NCBI RefSeq assembly: GCF_000283155.1
Contig: NW_004454178.1
Coordinates: 10,466,767 to 10,530,766 of the forward strand
Direction of reading: 5' to 3'
From: Ceratotherium simum simum
Taxonomy: Eukaryota > Chordata > Mammalia > Perissodactyla > Rhinocerotidae
DNA: 64,000 nucleotides
Positions 54,373-64,000 of the stretch are shown here, one piece after another. Both the position numbers and the translations under genes were made by a program. Position 1 is the stretch's first letter; every line of letters begins with the position of its first letter. Under the pieces are notes generated by a model. It was not told where the DNA came from and made no database searches. It was given only the letters and a program-made list of their open reading frames with translations.

Positions 54373-54443
54373 AGTGGCAGTGAACGTTGCCACTCATTCA
54401 AATGAATGAACAGGTTCCTCTCTGCACCTGTTCAGAGAGGAAC
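54373..54443. other. three adjacent perfect inverted repeats
   Basis: Three hairpins in a row: AGTGGCA (54373-54379) with TGCCACT (54388-54394), loop 8; TCATTC (54394-54399) with GAATGA (54404-54409), loop 4; GTTCCTCTCTG (54414-54424) with CAGAGAGGAAC (54433-54443), loop 8. All arms are perfect, and together they nearly fill 71 bp. Not part of a repeat I recognise. Stable as RNA or as extruded DNA; function unknown. Confidence 0.9.
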
Positions 54444-56159
54444 ACACTGGTACCTGCCCATTTGACTGGGCTCAGCAGGGTTGAACGAGAGATTCCCAGA
54501 TCAGTGACTGGGGAGACATTCTTTGTGAGAAATTTGGAAAAACTCCCCAATTTCTGAAATGAGAACAGCCTGTAACTTACACAGCACAAGATAGTCTGGG
54601 GATTCGGTGCAATGTGGAAGCCAGACACAGCCCCGCAACTTAAAAGCCCGTGGCTCGGCTTCTTTATCCATCAAATGGGGTTGGTGACAACCACAGGCTG
54701 TTAAGTAAGGGATGAAATAAGAATCTTATATGGAGAAGCTGCTGGTGAGCTAGATAATGGAATATAAGTGTGAATTACAGTGTGTTATTCTGAAATCCCC
54801 AAGGAAACTGTCTCGAGATCTTTCCATGCATTATTATCAGGAAGCAGAACAGTTGCATCACAACTTGGTGGTATACCTATGGGTGTGCCAGCAGCCCAAA
54901 AGAATGCAACTTTGTGAAAATTGTCTGGATTTTGCCCACTGGCATCCATCTACCCTTCTCGGAGCTCTGGCTGTGTGCCCTGGCTATTTTGTTCGATCAG
55001 TGCTCAGTCTACCCAGATGTGCAAAGAAAGTGCAGTTTCTCCATCACATCTATAACTGATCTGTTTTTACTTGTAATCACCCTCCTGGTAAGTTGCGGGA
55101 ATAGATCGACTAGGTAACCTGAGTCTGATACATAATTGAAACTACCTCTTTAAGTTTCTCAGCCTGTAGGTAAAAATGCTAAATTCCCCAATTTCCATAA
55201 TTTGCTCCCCAACACTCCTCAAAAATGGCTTATATGACCTCACAGCAGCAGAGTGATGGGGTTCTAAGGGCAGAATCCTGTGGCTCCTCTGCTCTTTGGT
55301 GACACCCTTCTCCTCGTGGTCCCTCCCAGCATTTGTGGCCAGCCCTTGCCCTGTTGGATTCAGTAACCTTCCTCTGCAATTTGGCCTTTCCTGGTTCCTT
55401 GTAGACCCCTTTGAGTCTCAGCTACATTCCCCTTGCACCTCTGGCCCAGTCCCGACATGAGCCCTTCTCCCCTCATCATTAGAGAGGCCTATTGTTTCTC
55501 AACTCCACTGCCTTACAATCATGCCTCATGAACCGGCAGGAAATTGTAAGACCTGCCCACACCACACCGGAACTAAGAGGGGCCCAAGACAGTTACACAC
55601 TGGTCATTCCTCTGACTAGCTTGTTGGGGTTATTAATTATGTTTGGTGTCACCACCTCCCCTCACCTACTCCTCACCAGGCTGAGGCAGTGATTGTCTGT
55701 AATAGAATTTTTTCTAGGGTTCTTTGCTCTTGGATTTTTCATCTGTTTACCTAAAATACCTCCTCATCTCTGAGTCCAAGTCTAGAAGGAGGAGATTTGA
55801 CCCTCCTGCCTCACTTCTGCCTCGGTCCCCAGGCACTGCAAAAGACTGGTTGGACTTGTCTTTGCTCTGTTGCACGTCCTCCTCTGTATCTGACAAATGA
55901 GACCATGGCCTGGTTGTCATGGGTGGAAGGGGCATCCTAATTACACGATGGAAGGATCTTCAAGGTCTGAGTCCTCCAGGTTAGGTTCTTGATATGCAAA
56001 AATATTTTAACATTTAGATAAATATTTGTCAACAAAGTCTGACTTCAGAGCCTATTGTCTTACTGCCAAATCTTATTTTGAGTGCTAGAAACAGAAAATT
56101 AGCTATTTCTGTTTCGTTTGATGGTAACAATTCAAATACAACCCCCTCTGAACACACAT
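54444..56159. other. unclassified sequence
   Basis: About 1.7 kb with no recognised gene. The part from 55250 to 55700 is C-rich and may be an old repeat. ORFs at 54757-55059 and 55492-55692 show no family. Confidence 0.4.
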
Positions 56160-56470
56160 ACACAAGCTATGTATCAGATGCTCTTCTAGGTGCTAGGAAT
56201 GCCATTGTAGAGGAAACAGACAAAATTCCTGCTTCCAAGGAGCTGTCATTCTAGTGGGAGTTAATAAGCCAAATGAATAAGTAAAATAAATGTATGAGGT
56301 GATGATATGTGGTATGAAGGAAAATAAAGCAAAAGAGGATGATAGTAACTGCTGGAGAAGGAGTGCTGTGCTTCCCTTAAAAGTGACATTTGAACAAGAC
56401 CTGACCAAAGCAAGAGAGCAAGCCACATGGATTATCCGGAAGAAGGTCACGCTAGAGAAGGTCATATAAA
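56160..56470 (-). repeat. L2 3' end, reverse orientation
   Basis: CTATGTATCAGATGCTCTTC..TAGGTGCTAGGAATGCCATT, ATTCCTGCTTCCAAGGAGC, AAAGTGACATTTGAACAAGACC and GAGCAAGCCACATGGATTATC. Confidence 0.82.
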
Positions 56471-56669
56471 AATTAGAAATAGAAATGCATGTTAATATTT
56501 TTCAAAATATCCCTGTTACTTTACTGATTCCAAAAAGTAATGCTTCATTTTAGGCAGATATGTGCAGACTGAATATTCTTAATAAATTTTGCTTCCTAAA
56601 GTACCACAAAGATCATGCCACATCCATGTTTAAAAATTGGGGGGACAGTATGTTGCTTAGATGATAAAA

Positions 56670-56990
56670 GTCATTCATTTATTCATGCAGAATGTAATAA
56701 GAGCTGGGGATAAAAAATGAATTCAATATAGTCCCTGCTTCCAAGGAGCTCTTGATCAATTAGGGAGGATGGACTTAATTATAAGAGCATGTAATGAGAT
56801 CAATGCCAGAAACGTGCATGGGGCCTTTTGAAAACACATCTAATATGTCCCGGGTGGGAGTGGAGGTCAGGAGAGGGCTCTCAGGGAAAGCAATGCCTGA
56901 ACGGAGCCATAAAAGATGAGTACTAGTTACCCAAGCAAGGCCATGAGAGAGATCAATCTGAGGAGTTAATGCGTACAGGTGGGAACATGC
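56670..56990 (-). repeat. L2/L3-type fragment, reverse orientation
   Basis: TCATTCATTTATTCATGCAG, AGCTGGGGATAAAAAATG, AGTCCCTGCTTCCAAGGAGC, TCTCAGGGAAAGCAATGCCT and AGCCATAAAAGATGAGTAC. Confidence 0.65.
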
Positions 56991-57339
56991 AGGTGGCTCA
57001 TAGCTGCTGGAAGGAAGGTGTGGGGCAGGCAATGGAAAGAAGATGTGGACAGATCAAGGAAAGTCATACTGAGTCCAGCTTCATTCACAGGCTCGTCTTC
57101 CTTACCAGGCACATCTCCAGCAGCTCAGTCAACTCCGGCCTCCGCTCTGCTTAAGCTGTGCTGGGTGTCGGGAGTGTCTTCGCCCTGCAGTCTGCTCCTA
57201 CAAAACATATTCATCTCTCAACTCCTGATTATGGCCTGCCATAGCCACACCGCCCTCCTTCATTATAGCTGTCCAGGTTGAACTAACAAAAATTTGCCAT
57301 CTACCCTTAGTTTCCACTCATTTTAGTTCAGTCATTGCT

Positions 57340-57490
57340 GCCTCTTGTTGTCATTCAAATGTCTCATGTATGTCTATTTTCCTTTCACGGATTATAAGTT
57401 CGAGGGCAAAAACTACCTGGTGTTTCTTCCAGATGGTCCAACACGATGCTCCGCAGGTAGTAGACGCCCAATAAGTCCTTGCTGAAAAGT
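57340..57490 (+). repeat. L2/L3-type 3' tail
   Basis: CGGATTATAAGTTCGAGGGCA..AAACTACCTGGTGTTTC and GGTAGTAGACGCCCAATAAGT resemble an old LINE tail. Confidence 0.5.
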
Positions 57491-57510
57491 GCATTTTATT
57501 ACTTTAGACC

Positions 57511-57720
57511 CAAGCTGTCCAATATGGTAGCCACTAGCCACACGTGGCTATTTAAATTTAAATTTGAATTAATTAAATTAATTTAAATTAAAAATCATTT
57601 TCTCGATCTTATTAGTCACATTTCAATTGCTTAATAGCCCATATGTTGCTGGTGGCTACTGTACTGGGCAACACAGAAAACATTCCCATCGTTACAGAAA
57701 GTTCTATTGGCTGCCACTGC
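57511..57720 (+). mobile_element. hAT-type non-autonomous DNA transposon
   Basis: Left end CAAGCTGTCCAATATGGTAG..CCACTAGCCACACGTGGC, an AT-rich middle (57552-57598), then GTCACATTTCAATTGCTTAA..TAGCCCATATG and TTGCTGGTGGCTACTGTACT, with right end TTCTATTGGCTGCCACTG as an imperfect inverted copy of the start. Subfamily not named. Confidence 0.78.
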
Positions 57721-57934
57721 TTTAGAATACTTTTCAAAGGAATTTCCAGATGAGAACCACTTTAGGCCGTTTTGGAATCATATCTGTAAACTGTCAAAAG
57801 AACACCATTCAATTCTATTGCACATGATGTTAAAGTTATTGATAAAACTTTATAATTTGACTTCAGATAATTTATTTTTACAAGCTTGGCAATACACAAG
57901 ATGTAGATATTTACTGAAGACATAAAAATAGTAA

Positions 57935-58170
57935 CATTTTATTGATGTCTATTCTGTGCCAGGTATTATGCTAATGTGCTATATATATTTTATGCCGTAT
58001 ATATTTTTAAATTAATCTTTAGAACAACCCTTTGAAATATATATTATGAAAGAAGAAGAAACTGAAGTCATTCTGGTGAAATAACTTGCTTAGGATTTAC
58101 AGCCAGAAGGAGGTAGAGGCAATGTCCTAACCCAGGATTTGCTGACCCCAAAACCTGTCCAGAGACTATT
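57935..58170 (-). repeat. MIR SINE
   Basis: CATTTTATTGATGTCTATTC..TGTGCCAGGTATTATGC, TTAGAACAACCCTTTGAAAT, GAAGAAACTGAAGTCATTC and CCTAACCCAGGATTTGCTGA are in reverse MIR order. Confidence 0.8.
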
Positions 58171-58315
58171 CCACATTTCATGTATGTATATATAATATAT
58201 AAAATATATATGCATCAACATCAGCCACTCAGATCTAAGAAATGTTACCATTATCTATGTTTGCTTCTTTTTATAAAATAAAGACCTACAGATTTAAAGC
58301 CATATTTGACCCTTC

Positions 58316-59740
58316 CTGAATCCCACTCTTTTTTCTTCCCTCCACAAGGATAACTAATATCTTGAAGCTAACATGTACGTTTCCATCCAGGTCTTAGTAT
58401 TTTTCTATGTATACATGTACCTAAAAAACAGTATATAGTATTGTTTTGAATACCTTTAATTAAAAAAAGGAAACGTGGTGTTCTTCAATTTATGTTTTCA
58501 CTCAATATTTTTTTCAGGATTAATTCCAGCTGATGCACGTAGCTTTGGTTCATTTATCTCCACTGTTCTGTATTATTCCATTGTGTGAGTGTAGTGCAGT
58601 TTATTTATCCATTCTCCTATTGTTAGACATTTGTGTTGATCCAAGGTTTTCTCTATTATTTTACACAATGCTGTAGAGAAGATCTGTGTGTGTGTTTCTT
58701 TAAGTGTATTGCGAACATTTCTCTAGGATATATATCTTGGAAGGGAATCAGAGGGTGCTTTGTTATATGCATCCACATGTTACCAGATATTAGTAAATTG
58801 TTCTCAATTTCAATTATATTCCCATTGACAGTGCTTGAAATTTCCCATTTTCATACATTTTGGCGGTACTTAGAATTTTCAGGCTTTTTGATTTTTGCAG
58901 TTCTAAAGAGTGTGAAATGGTATTTCATTTTTGTTTTAATTTTTACTTCCTTGGTCATAGTGAAGTCGAGCCTGTTTTCCTATATTTAGTAGCCATTCAT
59001 ATTTCCTCTACTGTGACCTGCCGAACTGTAAATATTGCCCAAATTTCCATTTGGCTATTGATTTATTCTTCATTTTGATTTGTGAGAGTTCTTTATACGT
59101 TCTGATTACTAATCTTTTGTTATTTATGTGGCTTGCAAATAACTTTCCAGGTTGTCTTTTCTTTGTCTTTTCATTTTGTTAATAGAAGTTTTTAACTTCA
59201 CTGTAGTCAGATTTATAATTTCCTTTTTAAGGGCTTGAACTCTTAGTGTCTTACTTAAGATATTTTCTCATATTTTAACATCATAAAAATAATCAGTTAC
59301 GTTTTCTAGTAAAAGTTTTAAAGCTTTACTTTTTACATTTATGATCTTGGTCAATTTGGATTTTATTTTTGTGTATGATGTAATACAGTTATTTTATTTT
59401 ATTTTTTTCATATACGTTACCAATTTGGCTATCATTAGTTTTGACCAGCCATCCTCCTTGCTATGTAAAATGTAATTGTCACTGATCAAGTCCCCATATT
59501 TATGTGGGCCTGGGCCTGGTCTGTCTTCTCTGTCATTGGTCTCTTTGTTTATTCCATTGTTTACATTTTCATAATTTTTCATATCTTATAATGTACTTAT
59601 TTACCCTCTTTATCCTTCTTTGAAATTGACTTGGCTCATGTTGGCCTTTTCTTTTTCCTTCTTAGTTTTTGGAACAGTCTGACAAGTTTCAGTCTATGCT
59701 TTATCCATTCTGCCAAACTACCTCTATTTTAAGTCCCTAC
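58316..59740 (-). repeat. L1M ORF2 remnant, antisense
   Basis: About 1.4 kb collinear with the antisense of the distal L1 ORF2: TGTTCTGTATTATTCCATTG, ATTCTCCTATTGTTAGACAT, AGAGTGTGAAATGGTATTTC, TGATTTGTGAGAGTTCTTTA, GCTTGCAAATAACTTTCCAGG, AGAAGTTTTTAACTTCACTG and TTGGATTTTATTTTTGTGTA. Indels and stops remove any reverse transcriptase function. ORFs at 58633-58989 and 58860-59078 are antisense noise of this LINE. Confidence 0.85.
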
Positions 59741-60239
59741 TATTTATTGTTAAGTAGTAACAATCTTGGAAAATTCATTTTATGTTGTCTCTAAAAGATA
59801 AAAGTCTGTCTCAGGAAGGACAGTGAGTTTAAATCAGAAGGTGACATGACATGGGGGAAGAGGTTGTGGTTGGTCTCGACAAGCCTTAGGGACTTTGGCC
59901 AAGATCAGATAAACATATAGAGGTGAGAACTGGTTGCGGGCTGTGCAGGACTAAGGCTAAATGCATTGACGACCCAAGGACGGTCAGAATTAAGATGTCA
60001 GACCCACAGCACAGGATGATAAGCTGAGATCTAGACAGAAGTGAGCAGCATATTGGGATGGCCAGGGTCTATGATAATTACCTGGATACCTTGGGGAGAT
60101 TTCAGTTACTTTACAAAAGACTAACTCAGATAACGTCATTACAACTGAAGGCAGCCTTGCTCTAATTACTAACCATTCCCCAGAAAGAGATCTCCTCCTG
60201 TTGTAATAAGACACTTTGTACAACGGTGTAAGCAGGTCT
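59741..60239. other. unclassified sequence
   Basis: No gene or repeat recognised. Confidence 0.4.
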
Positions 60240-60428
60240 ACCAAATTCCACAGGTGTGGCTTCCAACACCAGCACCTCCACCAAGAAGTTGAATGACCTT
60301 GGGTGAGGTTCTTGGTCCTCTTTAAGCCTCTGTAAAATGAGGATGATCCTAATTTATACCTCACAAGTAAGAAAAGCACCAAGGAAAGTGCCTGGCAAAC
60401 AATAATTGCTCAAGTAATATTATTTTAT
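60240..60428 (+). repeat. MIR SINE
   Basis: AGTTGAATGACCTTGGGTGA, AAGCCTCTGTAAAATGAGGA, TTTATACCTCACAAGTAAG and AAAGTGCCTGGCAAACAATAA. Confidence 0.82.
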
Positions 60429-60644
60429 TCCCTTAAAAACAACCAGTCTATCCAGTTTCTAATGCCAGAAACTGTGTCCTCGTGCATCCAGCATCCTCCT
60501 TGTCTTCTTCATTTGGGGAATCCACATCATTCTAGTAGGTATGTATTTCTGCCTTCTGCAAACAGTGGCTAACAGCAGCCATCATCATGTCGGGACCCAT
60601 GCCTTTGGGTGCCTCATGTCTCACGAATATGATTCTTTGTCTTC

Positions 60645-60845
60645 TGTGTCTTAACCTGGGCTCAAAACCCAGCCACTCTTCACTTCCTGCATAGGGAAAG
60701 TAACTTAACTTTTCTCTGCCTCAGTTTCCTCATCTGTAATTGGGGCAAACTATAATTGTAGTTACTAATGTAATTAAATGAGTGAATATGTAAAAGTGCT
60801 TGGTACAGCGTTCAGCACATATAGATTCTCTATAGACATTGGTTA
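60645..60845 (+). repeat. MIR SINE
   Basis: CAGTTTCCTCATCTGTAATTG is near consensus, with GGGAAAGTAACTTAACTTTT before it and GTGCTTGGTACAGCGTTCAG after. Confidence 0.88.
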
Positions 60846-60879
60846 CACAATAATGAATGAATGTACTACACTAGACAGT

Positions 60880-61130
60880 GTAATATTTAAGAGTTTATTC
60901 ACTGATGTCAGGCCATCTAGATCAAATATGGGTCCTACCACTTGTTAGGTGCAAAGTTTTGGGAAAGTTACCTACAGTTACTTAACTTCTTTCAGACTCA
61001 GGCCCTCCCTTGTTAACTAGAAAAATAATGTCCACCTCAGAGGGTCTTTTTGAGGATTAGTAGAAATAATAGATGTAAACTCCCTGGCACATTGGATCCG
61101 CTCAACAAGTACTAGCTGTTGTTAACACTA
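60880..61130 (+). repeat. MIR SINE
   Basis: GGGTCCTACCACTTGTTAGG, TTACTTAACTTCTTTCAGAC, CACCTCAGAGGGTCTTTTTG and CCGCTCAACAAGTACTAGCTG. It is the third MIR within 900 bp in the same orientation. Confidence 0.8.
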
Positions 61131-62109
61131 CACTCCTAGCATAAGATCACTTGCTCAAAGACTTGTTAAATTTGGGATAACATTTGCGTCAAGGATGAGG
61201 GTAAGGACCAGCCTAACATAATGGTAGTTCTATATTTAATAGTTGTGAGGGGGAAAGCTGGTTGACAGAGCTCTGGGAGAATCCATCTCTTCCTCTTTAC
61301 ACCATCCAACTTACTGAAGACATAACCCATCACATCCCGATTGAGTGTGTCCAGGTGGCGGTATGGGCATGGGACATGATCCGAGGCTATCCTGGCTTGT
61401 GTCCAAAGACTGCTTGTCACATCCCCTCATTCAGCTTTGGCATGAGGAGAAGAGAAAGTGTCTTCTTTCCATTTTGAGTCACTGCAGGGTGACATGGAAG
61501 CATCTGGTTTTTCCTCTTTCTCTCTGTACATCTCAGGATGGGCATCCCAAGGCCCTCCGAGGTGTGACAGGAGAACTAAATGGATTGAAATCATGGATGT
61601 GTTAGCTAATAAACTAGATATACAAGTTGAGAAAAAAGACTTGAGAAGGGGAAAGGAGTGAGGGTTTAAAATTACTTTAATCTTGAAGAAGTTAGATGTA
61701 ATTACAAAATAAAGCCTCAATATCACAGCTGTGGTTATCCACCCAAATACAATCTTCACAGTTTGTGAATTTAGCTTCCTATTCATTAGTGGCTCTCCCC
61801 CAGTCAGTAGATATGTTCTAATCATAAATGAATTCTTAATAGCTTCAAACCAAAGGAATTACAGCACAAAGGTCACTGTTTATCTTTTAAATGGCTTTTT
61901 GTAATGTAATACCAAATATCCATGATAAGAAAATTTACTCCTCCTGGAACTGGTTGGGGGATAAAGAGGCCACCTTCCTCAAAACTCCAGGGTGACAATG
62001 TCATATTACAGACACTGCAGTCAAAGGGGGCCCCAAGAGTCACCCTATGCCCACATGCATGTAATCCTAGGTTTTTGTTTAAGGAAAAGTGATCTGTAGC
62101 TAAGCCTCT
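61131..62109. other. unclassified sequence
   Basis: No gene or repeat recognised; the 132-codon minus ORF at 61427-61825 has no known domain. Confidence 0.4.
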
Positions 62110-62520
62110 GAGGGCTTGTGTTAGCTAGGATATAAGGTTGGGTACTGCAAGAAAGACCAAATTAACAATGATGTAAGTAGGATAAAAATTAATTTATTCT
62201 TCTTAGAATCCAGGCTGATATGGAAGCTCTGTTGTAGTACACTGTCCTCAGAAATCCAAGTTTCTTTATAATGCTCCTCATCCTTGGTCAGCACATGTCT
62301 GGATTCCAGCCATTATAAGGAGGAAAGGGTGAGGGGAGGGTACACACCTTGTTTTTAAGGATATGGCCCAGAAGTCCCACACCTCATTTCTGCTCACAGG
62401 CCATTGGTCAAAACTGGTCACGTGGCATATGTTCCACAAGGGAAGCTGGGATATGTAGTCCTTATTCTGGGCAGCCTTCTTCTCAGCTGAAAAATCCAAC
62501 AGCCACAGAGGTGATGGGAA
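62110..62520. repeat. old mammalian interspersed repeat, class uncertain
   Basis: TTCTGCTCACAGGCCATTGG..TCAAAACTGGTCACGTGGC, AAGGGAAGCTGGGATATGTAG and TCCTTATTCTGGGCAGCC are phrases of a widespread old repeat (LTR-like). Edges are unclear. Confidence 0.45.
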
Positions 62521-63067
62521 AGGCCAGTTGAGAGCTCAAGTGGATTTTGTGTTCATAGGGCCTGAAGACTTTGACTTGGGTATACCACAGGGCCTAGGAG
62601 AGGTCTACATATTAACCGGCCCTTGAAGGCCTACTCCATCCCAGTAGAACTAGCCACTCCATCTGTACCCAGAAGTTTATGCCCCAGCAACAGGTTTTTC
62701 AGGCAGTGCCCATATTTTGGACCCTTTTATTCTATCTAGTCTAGTAAAGGTGGTAAGAGCTAAGTTAATAATAATACAAGTAAAAAGTTACACATGTCAT
62801 AAGAGAGATTCTAATCAAGTGTTAGGAAATTCAAGAAGTGAAGGGAATACTTCCCGTACAAATGTCTCCTCTCCCCTGATCCACTCATTTGCCACTCCCT
62901 ATCCATTCATAAAACCCAGTGACATTAGTACTGGGCTTTAATGACCATCAAAGATGACAATGAAGGAGACAATGTTCTAAGCTGAGCAAACAAATGTGTG
63001 GAGGTTTCACTTTGGCTAGGACACAGGCAGCTGAGGCTGAGAAATGGCAGATAGGATTATAAAGGAA

Positions 63068-63294
63068 TCGGGGCCGGCCCACCGGCATGGCGGTTAAGTT
63101 CATGCGTTCCGCTTTGGCTGCCTGGGGTTCTTGGGTTCAGATCCCAGGCATGGACCTACACACTGCTCATCAAGCCATGCTGTGGTGGCATCCCATATAG
63201 AAGAACTAGAAGGACCTACAACTAGTATATGCAACTGTGTACTGGGGCTTTGGGGAGAAAAAAGAAAAAGAGGAAGATTGGAAAAAAAATAAAG
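63068..63294 (+). mobile_element. ERE1-type SINE with 12-bp TSD
   Basis: Head GGGGCCGGCCCACCGGCATG, GGTTCTTGGGTTCAGATCCC (B-box-like), CATCAAGCCATGCTGTGGTG and CTGTGTACTGGGGCTTTGGGG, then AGAGGAAGATTGG and an A-rich tail. ATTATAAAGGAA (63056-63067) and ATTGTAAAGGAA (63295-63306) differ by one base. Older than the copies at 40954 and 45388. Confidence 0.93.
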
Positions 63295-63489
63295 ATTGTA
63301 AAGGAAGGCAAAGAAGGCTGGGGACAGATCTTACAAAAGATGTTGGTATCATGTCTCCCCAAACAGGAATTGCTGACATTGGACAAGTATATGAAATTTC
63401 CCTTCCTAGGGACACTCATTGACAAGGGAGAAAATAAAATGAAATGTATCGACTACATCCTACATGTATATATCCACACACATATTCTC

Positions 63490-63764
63490 CAAAAAACCAG
63501 TCAAAGCTAAACAATATATTGTTTGGAGGGTCATATAGATGGTAAAACTACAATATTAGCAAATAATCTAAAATTAGGGATAATGGTTACCTTTGGGTTG
63601 TACTGTGGAAAATGTGATTAAGGAGAGTTACATGGGGCTGTTTGTTGACCTAGATGGTGAGTACATGGATGCTTGATTTGTTATTATTGTTTAAAATATA
63701 CAGAAATGCTTTATATACTATTTTCTAAGCGTGAATACTCCACAATGAAAATAAATAGCCTAAA
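63490..63764 (+). repeat. L1M 3' end
   Basis: GGGATAATGGTTACCTTTGG, TTGTTGACCTAGATGGTGAG..TACATGGATGC and ACTCCACAATGAAAATAAAT are a typical old L1 3' terminus. Confidence 0.65.
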
Positions 63765-63895
63765 ATAGGGATCCAGGAGACCTAGGCTCTAGGTCAGACA
63801 ATTCAGCTAAGTACATGTATCATCTGTGGCAAGTTGCTTTTTCTCTCTGAGTCCCAGCTTCCTGATCTGCAATAATAGATTCTTTTGGATTCAAG
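63765..63895 (+). repeat. MIR fragment
   Basis: CCAGGAGACCTAGGCTCTAG, CATCTGTGGCAAGTTGCTTT and CTGAGTCCCAGCTTCCTGATC. Confidence 0.7.
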
Positions 63896-64000
63896 TTCTA
63901 CATGTTTTTATTAAATTTTTATGCATGTTTGTTTTTGGACCAGAAATCATAAGGTTCTTTGAACATTTGACTAGTGTTTGGGGTGGTGGAGTATAGGGGT

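Noticed and set aside
58633..59078. ORFs rich in Phe/Ile/Leu resembling membrane proteins
   Set aside because: Antisense reading of L1 ORF2; the hydrophobicity reflects T-rich sequence.
1..64000. A novel multi-gene system (defence, biosynthetic or mobile cassette)
   Set aside because: No intact genes or conserved operon-like arrangement exist here; the window is mammalian non-coding DNA dominated by transposon fossils.

Overview
The window is nuclear DNA from a placental mammal, most likely a perissodactyl (horse family, rhinoceros or tapir). The basis is seven tRNA-derived SINEs of the equine repetitive element (ERE) type, with the GGGCCGGCCC..GTGGC..A/B-box-like head, several still flanked by 12-15 bp target-site duplications (TSDs). 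The rest is old mammalian repeats (MIR, L2, L1M, MaLR/MLT1 LTRs, hAT-Charlie and Tigger/MER2 DNA transposons), simple repeats and unclassified single-copy sequence. I found no intact protein-coding gene, recognisable exon pair, rRNA, tRNA gene, CpG island or prokaryotic feature. The longest open frames (156, 147, 140 and 137 codons) are what chance and repeats give in 64 kb. It reads as intergenic or deep intronic DNA.

Layout. 1-8 kb: a 26-bp minisatellite with a palindrome in each unit (cut by the window start), a long reverse-oriented L2 copy, MIRs, an L1-like AT-rich stretch, purine and GT tracts, an hAT element and a MER2 copy. 8.8-12.2 kb: a repeat-poor block, the best candidate for conserved non-coding or enhancer sequence, though only composition and motifs support that. 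12-19 kb: four ERE SINEs, L2/MIR pieces, a well-preserved hAT-Charlie element and, on the minus strand near 16.7 kb, a short decayed reading frame resembling apolipoprotein A-IV. 19-29 kb: sparse repeats, an L1 3' end, a second MER2 copy in the opposite orientation, and MIRs. 29-36 kb: a MaLR LTR nested in an older LINE-type repeat, another LTR-like element, an L1MA/MB-type 3' end, an interrupted L1 and an MLT1 LTR. 36-47 kb: MIR-in-MIR, L2, a compound microsatellite and two young ERE1 SINEs, one inside an L1 3' end. 47-64 kb: an MLT1 LTR and an L1 3' end each nested in an older repeat, a cluster of three adjacent perfect inverted repeats near 54.4 kb, an antisense L1 ORF2 remnant, several MIRs and a final ERE1.

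No genes work together here. The value of the window is its transposon stratigraphy (at least five nested insertions, three with clear TSDs), one possible apolipoprotein pseudogene fragment, and a few structure-prone sequences. Repeat family names come from recognising consensus-like sequence by eye. Class-level calls (SINE, LINE, LTR, DNA) are safer than subfamily names, and most repeat edges are good to about 10-30 bp unless a TSD is given.
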